Source: Microbacteriaceae bacterium UBA6152
GTDB taxonomy: Bacteria > Actinomycetota > Actinomycetes > Actinomycetales > Microbacteriaceae
Assembly (NCBI GenBank): GCA_002423075.1
Contig: DIUS01000020.1
Coordinates: 812-6,678, forward strand
Length of the DNA: 5,867 nucleotides
Reading direction: 5' to 3'
Part shown: piece by piece, positions 1 through 5,107 of the stretch
Layout: the number at the start of each line of letters is the position of its first letter
Position numbering within the stretch: position 1 is the first letter of the stretch
Made by a program: the position numbers and the translations under genes
Notes under the pieces: model-generated
Told to the model about the DNA's origin: nothing
The model's input: only the letters and a program-made list of their open reading frames with translations
Database searches by the model: none

Positions 1-1262
1 CTCGCTGGAGGCCCGAGCATCTGCGTGTCGACGCAATGCTCGTTGATGAGGCACACTTGCTCGGCAACCGAGACCGCGCTGGTGGCATGCTGCTGAAGAA
101 GTCGGCAAAGATGGCTGGCTCGCGCATGGTGATGAGCGGCACGATGGCCCGCAATCGCTTCGAGAATCTCTGGACGCTGAACCGGTTCGTCTACCCTGAC
201 CGCGATGGCGACGGCGACATTGCCGACATTTCGCCGAACCGCTGGATCGACAACTTCTGCGCCACCGAGTATGACTACCACGCACCCGGAAACCGCGTGG
301 TTGTGGGGGAGCTGTACCCCGGCACGGTGGCGAACCTCATCCCATGCTGGCGGCAGCACTTCAAGCGCGAGCACTGCTGCGAATTCCACCCGAAGGGCTT
401 TCTGGCGAATCTCCCCGAGCCGGTCAAGATTCGCGAGACCGTCGAGCTTACTGGTGGGCAGAGGAGGGCGATGGCCCAGATGCAGAAGGATTATCTCGCT
501 CACCTCCAGCTCGCGACCGACGAGTGGCTCGAGCTTCCGCCCGCCGAGCGTAAGAAGAAGGCGCTGGTGACTAAGCTGCCAATCGTGCGCGAGACGCGCC
601 TGTCTCAGATGACGCTCGCCATGCCGTCGATCGTGCCGCGCCCGTGGAAGCCGAAGAAGAACTCGAGCGAGTGGGAGCTTCAGACCGGATTCGTCATCGC
701 CGACGATGGCCTGACCAAGCAAGCGGTCGACCAGTACGGTTTCCCGCTGTGGGACGTGGTCTTCGCGCCCGATGCCGAAAGCCCGAAGCTTGACGCACTC
801 ATTCGGATCTTCGAGCGCGTGCAGGAGCCGATCGTGGCCGCTACCAACTCGAAGAAGTTTGCCGAGCTCGCAGTCAACCGGCTCAACGCGAAAGGCATCC
901 GTGCATTCGAGTGGAGCTCATCGGCGAGTGAGTCTGATCGTGACGCGGCGCGCCGGGCGCTGACCGAAGGCCAGCTCGACATCATTGTGGGCGTGACTGA
1001 GGCCATCGGAACCGGCATTGACGGGTTGCAGGATGCATCCGGGGTGCTAGTGTCCCTCAACAAGAGCCGCGACCTCACCAGTGAAGTGCAGCTCGAAGGT
1101 CGCCTCGATCGACGAGGGCAGCGCCGCATGGAGGGCGTTATCCACTACGAGATTATCGCCGAAGGTTCGACCGACGTGGGAATCATCGACAGTCAACTGG
1201 AGCGTCGACTCAAGCTGAACCGCAGCCTGCGCCGCTCGGTATCGAAAGGAGTAGCAGCATGA
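1..1262 (+). CDS. SF2/SNF2-like DEAH-box helicase, 5'-truncated
   Basis: ATP-dependent DNA helicase or translocase of superfamily 2, probably acting in phage DNA replication or repair. The frame is already open at nt 3 (RWRPEHLRVDAMLVDEAH), so the ATG at 36 is internal; the true start, Walker A and Q motifs lie left of the window. Visible in order: motif II DEAH at nt 45-56, motif III SGT at 135-143, a roughly 200-residue middle region with the W-x3-F and Q-x-R patterns seen in phage SNF2-like helicases, motif V GTGIDGLQ near 1008-1031, and motif VI QLEGRLDRRGQ at 1089-1121, the form (Q-x2-GR-x2-R-x-GQ) typical of SNF2-like proteins. 419 residues are visible and the C-terminus is complete. 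A short Cys/His cluster (CWRQH...HCCEFH, around nt 345-390) could bind metal but is not diagnostic. The stop overlaps the next gene's start by 4 nt (ATGA). Helicase family is well supported; the precise role is inferred. Confidence 0.9.
   Translation, partial: RWRPEHLRVDAMLVDEAHLLGNRDRAGGMLLKKSAKMAGSRMVMSGTMARNRFENLWTLNRFVYPDRDGDGDIADISPNRWIDNFCATEYDYHAPGNRVVVGELYPGTVANLIPCWRQHFKREHCCEFHPKGFLANLPEPVKIRETVELTGGQRRAMAQMQKDYLAHLQLATDEWLELPPAERKKKALVTKLPIVRETRLSQMTLAMPSIVPRPWKPKKNSSEWELQTGFVIADDGLTKQAVDQYGFPLWDVVFAPDAESPKLDALIRIFERVQEPIVAATNSKKFAELAVNRLNAKGIRAFEWSSSASESDRDAARRALTEGQLDIIVGVTEAIGTGIDGLQDASGVLVSLNKSRDLTSEVQLEGRLDRRGQRRMEGVIHYEIIAEGSTDVGIIDSQLERRLKLNRSLRRSVSKGVAA
1244..1250 (+). promoter_or_regulatory. 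Ribosome binding site for membrane protein
   Basis: GAAAGGA lies 8 nt before the ATG at 1259, inside the end of the helicase gene. It supports the overlapping start and independent re-initiation. Confidence 0.65.
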
Positions 1263-2047
1263 CCGACACCACTCAGAATTGGGCATCAGCCGCGCGACGC
1301 GTGGACGTGGAGGATGAGACCGGCACGCCTGCCGTGCTCGACGACGGAATCCCCGCTGGAGAGTTCTTTCAAGAGCGAAGCCGAGAAGTGGCGGTGATCG
1401 AAGGGTCCATCGAAACGACCGGGCCGACTTCGAGCAAGCCGCGTCCGAAGTCGCGCACGCTCACGCGCGCCGAGCGCGAAGCGCAGGAGGCCGACGCGAG
1501 CCGGCTGAAGTTGGAGGCCGAGCGTTCGCGCATCGACACCGAGCGCCAGCTCGAGGCCGAGCGGAAGCGCTTTCGCGAGATCGACCCGCTGCGCGCCGCG
1601 TCATTCTGGACGGCGCTCGTGGTCGGCATTGTGATCTTCATCACTTCGGGGCTTTTCTCCTACGCAGCTCTCGCGGCGGCGGCCGAGTGGATGCGCCCCG
1701 AGTGGCCGTGGCTGACCTACGTGGTGCCTGGCTTCGTCGAGCTCTTCATCATCTTCTTCGGCATCGAAGGCATCATCAATCAGGCTCGAGCGGTCTATGC
1801 GCGCTCGGGGGCGGAGAAGGCGTACTACTCGCGTCAGTCGAAGACATCAACGTGGTGGATGGTGCTCTTCGCCTCTGTCGCCGTCGCTGGCAATGCCGCG
1901 CACACGATCGCCGAGTGGCTCGCTACGGGTGAGATTCCGTGGTTCGGATTCGTCGGCATCGTCATGAGCGCCCTCGCGCCGCTGAGTGTCGTCCTCATCA
2001 CCAAGCGCCTGTCGCGGCTGGTCTTCATCTACGCGGTGGAAGAGTAG
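1259..2047 (+). CDS. Four-helix membrane protein with coiled-coil N-terminus (DUF2637-like)
   Basis: A 262-aa integral membrane protein of unknown function. Residues 1-68 are polar and probably disordered; 69-107 are a highly charged heptad-like stretch (many E, R, A, L) predicted to form a coiled coil. Four hydrophobic segments follow at about 116-138, 152-173, 198-219 and 227-249. Basic residues before TM1, between TM2 and TM3 (QARAVYARS...SRQSK) and after TM4 (TKRLSR) fit both termini being cytoplasmic. The pattern, including GNAAHTIAEW in TM3 and the Ala/Pro-rich TM4 (ALAPLSVV), resembles the DUF2637 membrane proteins of actinobacterial plasmids and phages; this is recalled similarity, not a search. 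No signal peptide cleavage site or enzyme motif is seen. It overlaps the helicase stop by 4 nt and is the last gene before the promoter-containing gap. Its position suggests a membrane anchor for replication proteins, which is inference. Confidence 0.85.
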   Translation: MTDTTQNWASAARRVDVEDETGTPAVLDDGIPAGEFFQERSREVAVIEGSIETTGPTSSKPRPKSRTLTRAEREAQEADASRLKLEAERSRIDTERQLEAERKRFREIDPLRAASFWTALVVGIVIFITSGLFSYAALAAAAEWMRPEWPWLTYVVPGFVELFIIFFGIEGIINQARAVYARSGAEKAYYSRQSKTSTWWMVLFASVAVAGNAAHTIAEWLATGEIPWFGFVGIVMSALAPLSVVLITKRLSRLVFIYAVEE

Positions 2048-2073
2048 ACAGAACGCCCCTGTACGAATATGCT
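2045..2073 (+). promoter_or_regulatory. Putative sigma-70/SigA-type promoter
   Basis: TAGACA at 2045-2050 matches the -35 consensus TTGACA at 5 of 6 bases. After exactly 17 bp comes TATGCT at 2068-2073, matching the -10 consensus at 4 of 6, including the key TA...T. The -35 box includes the stop codon of the membrane protein gene. Transcription would begin near 2080 and give a leader of about 35 nt ending in a good ribosome binding site. This is the only non-coding gap in the window, which favours a real promoter, but no expression evidence exists. Confidence 0.5.
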
Positions 2074-2079
2074 TGACCC

Positions 2080-2092
2080 GACGCATTGCGTC
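2080..2092. promoter_or_regulatory. Perfect inverted repeat at predicted transcription start (possible operator)
   Basis: GACGCA and TGCGTC are exact reverse complements separated by a single T. The repeat sits 6 bp downstream of the putative -10 box, at the expected +1. Such a position suits a repressor site. As RNA the 1-nt loop would be too tight for a stable hairpin, so DNA binding is more likely than attenuation. No second clean copy was found in the window. Confidence 0.4.
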
Positions 2093-2104
2093 ACGGAGTA
2101 GAAC

Positions 2105-2108
2105 GGAG
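2105..2108 (+). promoter_or_regulatory. Ribosome binding site for small CxxC protein
   Basis: GGAG ends 6 nt before the ATG at 2115 and decides that start over the much longer open frame upstream. The hexamer ACGGAG occurs twice, at 2093-2098 and 2103-2108; only the second copy is at proper spacing. Confidence 0.65.
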
Positions 2109-2114
2109 ACTTGC

Positions 2115-2363
2115 ATGACCAATTCAGGCAACCCTGAAAGCGCGGATCAGATTCAAGAAGCCCCCCAGATCGACACCCTCGAGCACGTGCTCTGCGGTGG
2201 CTGCACGCCGCCCGACTACATCTGCGGCACGCGCCGAGCGGGCGATGAGGTCATCGTCAAGATGGGCTCGCTGAAGCCCGACAGCCCGTGCGTGGTGTGC
2301 TTCGGCTCGGACTTCGCCGTGTGCAACGCGTGTGACGAAGTGATCGAGGTGACGCTGCCATGA
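2115..2363 (+). CDS. Small putative zinc-ribbon protein (three CxxC pairs)
   Basis: An 82-aa protein of unknown function. Its N-terminal 20 residues are polar and probably flexible. Cysteines form three CxxC pairs at residues 27-30 (CGGC), 59-62 (CVVC) and 70-73 (CNAC), plus a single Cys37. Two pairs about 30-40 residues apart are the usual spacing of a zinc ribbon, so structural zinc binding is likely. The open frame extends back to about 1986 across the intergenic gap, but ATG 2115 was chosen because it has a well-spaced GGAG and lies downstream of the putative promoter. It is the first gene of the second transcription unit. Its stop overlaps the next start by 4 nt (ATGA). A DNA- or protein-binding adaptor role is possible; nothing in the sequence points to an enzyme. 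Confidence 0.75.
   Translation: MTNSGNPESADQIQEAPQIDTLEHVLCGGCTPPDYICGTRRAGDEVIVKMGSLKPDSPCVVCFGSDFAVCNACDEVIEVTLP
2346..2352 (+). promoter_or_regulatory. Ribosome binding site for 166-aa orphan gene
   Basis: GAGGTGA, a 7-base match to the anti-Shine-Dalgarno complement, lies 7 nt before the ATG at 2360, within the end of the preceding gene. Confidence 0.65.
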
Positions 2364-2860
2364 CGGCTATTCGCGAAGGTGATGTTCTGCAATACGAGCC
2401 TCGCGCTGGCGAGGAAGGGGCCACGAATCGGAGCTGGTGCCGCGAGGGCATCGCCGTTGTCGAGCAAGGCCGAGGTGTGGGCGGCGCGAGCATTCTGGTC
2501 GCCTACGACACCTACGACACCTACTGGTCGAGCGACCGGCACCGCCTCACCGTCAAGGAGCTCGAGACCGCTGAGTTGCTGTTCAACGTGCACGACTTTG
2601 AGGAGGTGTCGGCCGTGCACCGGAGCGGCGTCCCTGCGAGTTGGGAGGACTTCGCCTCGGATGACCGGCGCACGATCAGCGGCCAGCACGGCCACACGAT
2701 GCGGTACTTCGTGCGGAAGGGCGCCGAGCCGAACCATGCGACTATGCTCGCCAACGCGGAGGCCGCTGTATACGTTGCCCTCGAGGCAATCAAGGCGGCC
2801 GAGCGTCAACATGCACATGCTTACGCCGAATTCCTTCGGCTCTCTGGGGGCCAGTCATGA
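2360..2860 (+). CDS. Hypothetical protein, 166 aa
   Basis: Not recognised as a named family. Residues about 5-75 look like a small beta-rich domain (REGDVLQYEP, REGIAVVEQG, GASILVAYDTYDTYW, HRLTVKEL), perhaps a KOW/SH3-like barrel, which is only an impression. The middle (about 85-120) is polar with HSG..W..F-type spacing and a QHGHTMRYFVRKGA stretch. Residues 127-162 are Ala-rich and helical, ending in a His/Ala patch (ERQHAHAYAEF). There is no signal peptide, membrane segment or catalytic motif. The gene is tightly coupled on both sides by ATGA overlaps, with the CxxC protein upstream and the exonuclease downstream, so it should be made together with the recombination proteins. Third-position G/C preference in this frame supports real coding. 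Confidence 0.75.
   Translation: MTAIREGDVLQYEPRAGEEGATNRSWCREGIAVVEQGRGVGGASILVAYDTYDTYWSSDRHRLTVKELETAELLFNVHDFEEVSAVHRSGVPASWEDFASDDRRTISGQHGHTMRYFVRKGAEPNHATMLANAEAAVYVALEAIKAAERQHAHAYAEFLRLSGGQS
2502..2524 (+). repeat. 9-bp tandem repeat inside the 166-aa gene
   Basis: CCTACGACA occurs twice in a row followed by a partial third copy (CCTAC). Being a multiple of three, it keeps frame and encodes YDTYDTYW at residues 49-56. It probably arose by slippage and may differ in copy number between relatives. Confidence 0.7.
2825..2840 (+). other. Stem-loop just upstream of the exonuclease start
   Basis: GCCGAA and TTCGGC form a perfect 6-bp stem with a TTCC loop. It lies in the last codons of the 166-aa gene and ends 16 nt before the ATG at 2857. 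No T-run follows, so it is not an intrinsic terminator. It could influence ribosome access to the G-run (2846-2850) that serves as the exonuclease's ribosome binding site, or be chance. Confidence 0.35.
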
Positions 2861-3720
2861 GCCTGAACATGAAGCTCCAGCCCTGGATGCCCGAGCAGAT
2901 CGCCGTCTTCGACACCGAGACCACGGGTGTCGACACCGAGAACGACCGCATCGTCACTGCTTTCATCGGCGTGATGAACACGGTGACTCGCGAATTCGTG
3001 GAGTCGTGGCAGTGGCTCGTGAACCCCGGGGTTGAGATCCCGAAGGGCGCGAGCGACGTCCACGGCATCACGAACGAGAAGGCACGCGCCGAAGGCGTTG
3101 CGCCGGCCGATGCCATCTTCGAGATCATGCAGCGCCTCGACATTCTGGCGCGCAAAGGACTCGTGCTCGTGGCGATGAATGCCTCGTTCGACTTCACGAT
3201 CCTTGACCGCGAGATCGAGCGCCACTTGCCCGGCACGCGCCCGCTCATGGAGGTCGGCGACGATGGGCGCATTCACCGCCCGGTCGTCTTCGACCCGATG
3301 GTGATGGATCGTGCGGTCGACAAGTGGCGCAAGGGCACTCGCAAGCTCGTGGATCTCGCCGCCGTCTACAACGTGCCGGTCGAAGCGAACGCGCACGACG
3401 CGGGCGCTGACTGCCTGATGGCAGGGCGTATCGCGATCAAGTTGCTCGGGCACTCGCGCCTGGCGCAAATGTCGCTGTCGGAGGTTCACGACAAGCTGAT
3501 CCCGACGAAGTTCTCGCAGGCGAAGTCGCTGGCTGAGTTCTGGCGCGACAAGAAGCTGCCGAACCTCAAGCGCGAGCTTCAGCAGGCAATGGACCCGGAG
3601 CGCCAGGAGGCACTGCGCATCGAGATCGCACAACTCGAAGCGTCGATTCAAGACGTGCTTTCACGCGGGGTCTATTGGCCGATGGTGCCCCGCCCGACGA
3701 CAAAGGAGCAATCAGAATGA
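2857..3720 (+). CDS. DnaQ-like DEDDh 3'-5' exonuclease
   Basis: A 287-aa exonuclease expected to remove nucleotides from DNA 3' ends using two metal ions, like the epsilon subunit of DNA polymerase III. All five catalytic residues are visible: Exo I FDTETTG with D19 and E21, Exo II NASFD with D112, and Exo III AHDAGAD with H180 and D185. HGIT at 69-72 is the usual family signature between Exo I and II. Exo II reads AMNASFD rather than the common HN-x2-FD, a mild deviation that keeps the aspartate. The catalytic domain ends near residue 195; the remaining 90 or so residues are an added charged, mainly helical tail (KSLAEFWRDKK...LKRELQQAM...IEIAQLEASI). No polymerase is in view, so proofreading in trans or free end-trimming are both possible. 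The gene overlaps its neighbours by 4 nt at each end. Fold and activity are confident; the role is inferred. Confidence 0.9.
   Translation: MSLNMKLQPWMPEQIAVFDTETTGVDTENDRIVTAFIGVMNTVTREFVESWQWLVNPGVEIPKGASDVHGITNEKARAEGVAPADAIFEIMQRLDILARKGLVLVAMNASFDFTILDREIERHLPGTRPLMEVGDDGRIHRPVVFDPMVMDRAVDKWRKGTRKLVDLAAVYNVPVEANAHDAGADCLMAGRIAIKLLGHSRLAQMSLSEVHDKLIPTKFSQAKSLAEFWRDKKLPNLKRELQQAMDPERQEALRIEIAQLEASIQDVLSRGVYWPMVPRPTTKEQSE
3702..3708 (+). promoter_or_regulatory. Ribosome binding site deciding the ERF start
   Basis: AAAGGAG lies 8 nt before ATG 3717. It selects this ATG over an in-frame ATG at 3675, which has no comparable site and would make a longer overlap with the exonuclease. Confidence 0.75.
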
Positions 3721-4742
3721 CCGAATTGACCGAAGAAGCCGCGAAGATGCTGGCGGAGATCCCCGACAACCGGGACTCATTCTTCCCGATCAACCTCGAG
3801 CCGAAGCCCGAGATTCCACAGATTCACCGCGCCCTGTTCGCCGCGAAGCTGGCGATGCCGCCCGTGGCGAAGACCGGCGAGCTCGAACTCGGCAGCAAGA
3901 AGGTGCCGTTCACGAAGATCGACGACATTCGCAAGCATCTGTACCCAGTGCTGGCGAAGTTCGGGATCATGGTCTACCTCGAGCTGGTCGACTCCACCGA
4001 CGAGTTGCAGGTCGCGGCCGAGCCGATGAGCATGCTGAACTTCGCCGACGAGGTCGGCACTGACGGTGTCAGCCGCAAGGTTCTCCAGCCGCGCGGCGAG
4101 GTTCGCGACGGCCGGATTCCGACGACGCGCTACTGGGCGACCGTGACCTATCGCGTGCGGTTCCTGTTCGTCGGCGACAACTCCGAAGAGTCGGTCATCG
4201 TGAAGGCGCTGGCCTACGACACCAACTCGGACAAGGCCATCGGCAAGGCCACGACGGCGGCCGTGAAGCGCGCGTTCGTGGAGACGTTCGACATTGTTGA
4301 TGGTGCCGAAGTCGACGAGGATGACGAGCTCGACAAGGGCAATCGCGCGGCCACCACTGACCGCCGCATGGCCGGCGATCGTGGGCAGCAGTCGCGCAAC
4401 GCGGCGGCCGAGCAGGGCAGCACGGGCACCACGCGGCGCTCGGGGCCGCAGCGGGCAGCGAGCGTGCCCGAGATCAAGTCGTCAGCGGAAGTCGCTGCAG
4501 AGACCGGCGCAGACGTGCACACGGGCGAGCTGCCCCCGCCGAACGACCCGCCCGCCGAGAGCAACGTCGATGTGCAGAAGGCACGCATCCGTGCGGCCAC
4601 CGGCAAGCTGTCACTTTCGCCGGCAGAAGTCGATGCCATCGCGAGCGAACTCACGGGCAAGAAGACGCGCCCGGAGTGGATCAATCAGGTGACGGCGCTG
4701 AAGAAGGTGGCTGACGAGCTCGAGCGGCGGGTGAACGAATAG
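3717..4742 (+). CDS. erf: ERF-family single-strand DNA annealing protein
   Basis: A 341-aa recombination mediator that binds single-stranded DNA and promotes strand annealing, as in the phage ERF/Sak family. Residues about 35-195 carry the family pattern: IHRALFAAKLAMPPVAKTG, then VPFTKIDDIRKHLYPVLAKFGIMV (the conserved Y/F-x-K-hydrophobic-D-x-hydrophobic and P-x-L-x-K-x-G segment), a beta-rich middle (RYWATVTYRVRFLFVG), and DKAIGKATTAAVKRAFVETFDI, matching the ERF end motif of a small-residue-rich helix followed by K/R-R-A and a hydrophobic tail. An acidic stretch (EVDEDDELD, 198-206) is followed by a low-complexity, probably disordered linker (about 207-285) and a helical C-terminal region (287-340). 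Similar tails in other annealing proteins contact SSB or partner nucleases; that is inference here. A RecB-like nuclease lies two genes downstream. Start chosen for its strong ribosome binding site and ATGA overlap. Confidence 0.88.
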   Translation: MTELTEEAAKMLAEIPDNRDSFFPINLEPKPEIPQIHRALFAAKLAMPPVAKTGELELGSKKVPFTKIDDIRKHLYPVLAKFGIMVYLELVDSTDELQVAAEPMSMLNFADEVGTDGVSRKVLQPRGEVRDGRIPTTRYWATVTYRVRFLFVGDNSEESVIVKALAYDTNSDKAIGKATTAAVKRAFVETFDIVDGAEVDEDDELDKGNRAATTDRRMAGDRGQQSRNAAAEQGSTGTTRRSGPQRAASVPEIKSSAEVAAETGADVHTGELPPPNDPPAESNVDVQKARIRAATGKLSLSPAEVDAIASELTGKKTRPEWINQVTALKKVADELERRVNE

Positions 4743-5107
4743 TGGGGATCTACCGCCAGATCTCGTTCACTGATGCCGAGGGCAGGCCGATGTCGCTTGA
4801 GTACGCTCAGGGTCGCCCGGTGACGATTCACGTCTCGGAGCCGGGGCTGGAATACACGGCGACGATCAGGCCGGAAGACTGGACCGAGACCCGCACAGAT
4901 TGCTTCTGCTGCTCGTGCGGTGATCGCGAGGGCTCTGACTCGGCATGCCGCAACCACGGATTCGCAGCCAAGCGCCCGTGCGAACTGCACGCCATGCCGG
5001 GCTCGACGTGGGATGAAGAAATGATGCCCGACCTCAAAGGCGTCGTGCCCGATTCCGTTCAAGTGGTTCGCGCAGAGCGCGACGCGGCCGTGGCGACGAA
5101 TCTGTGA
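4742..5107 (+). CDS. Small Cys/His-rich putative zinc-binding protein, GTG start
   Basis: A 121-aa protein of unknown function. Residues 1-45 look beta-rich (IYRQISFTDAEG, PVTIHVSEPG, LEYTATIRPEDW). A dense metal-ligand cluster follows: Cys54, 56, 57 and 59 (CFCCSC), then two CxxH pairs, Cys69/His72 and Cys80/His83, in ACRNHGFAAKRPCELHAMPG. This could hold two zinc ions. The C-terminal 30 residues are polar. The GTG at 4742 shares its first base with the ERF stop (TAGTG) and has GGTGA at 4730-4734 as a modest ribosome binding site. An in-frame ATG at 4790 with GAGGG 7 nt upstream would give a 105-aa protein; the GTG is preferred because the intervening residues look like normal coding sequence and because of the coupling. 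Position between the ERF and nuclease genes suggests a partner of one of them, which is inference. Confidence 0.75.
   Translation: MGIYRQISFTDAEGRPMSLEYAQGRPVTIHVSEPGLEYTATIRPEDWTETRTDCFCCSCGDREGSDSACRNHGFAAKRPCELHAMPGSTWDEEMMPDLKGVVPDSVQVVRAERDAAVATNL

Noticed and set aside
30..39. GACGCAATGC, a 10-base match to the palindrome at 2080-2092 read on the other strand
   Set aside because: It is only a partial copy lacking the second arm, and lies in helicase codons next to motif II, so the protein sequence explains it.
680..1129. Minus-strand frame opposite helicase motifs V and VI
   Set aside because: The plus strand carries the conserved helicase motifs; the antisense product is Ser/Arg-rich without recognisable structure.
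2048..2062. ACAG...CTGT inverted repeat as a terminator after the membrane protein
   Set aside because: The stem is only 4 bp with a 7-nt loop and no T-run follows.
2073..2104. Alternative promoter using TTGACC at 2073-2078 as -35
   Set aside because: No acceptable -10 box lies 16-18 bp downstream; the nearest (TAGAAC at 2099) needs a 20-bp spacer.
1986..2114. Extension of the CxxC protein back into the membrane protein gene
   Set aside because: It would cross the promoter-like gap and give a Ser/Arg-rich leader unlike the rest; ATG 2115 has a proper ribosome binding site.
2379..3035. Plus-strand open frame (218 codons) overlapping the 166-aa gene and exonuclease in another phase
   Set aside because: The product is rich in Arg, Ser, Pro and Thr, has no ribosome binding site of note, and conflicts with two better genes.
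2821..3651. Long open frame on the minus strand (276 codons) opposite the exonuclease gene
   Set aside because: It mirrors a gene with intact catalytic motifs. GC-rich third positions commonly keep antisense frames open, and its product is a low-complexity Arg/Val/Leu/His-rich sequence with no domain pattern.
3675..3719. Upstream ATG extending the ERF protein by 14 residues
   Set aside because: ATG 3717 has AAAGGAG at 8 nt and the same ATGA overlap seen at other junctions; the upstream ATG has neither.
4214..4684. Minus-strand frame opposite the ERF linker region
   Set aside because: Ser/Ala-rich shadow of the low-complexity linker; no supporting start signal.
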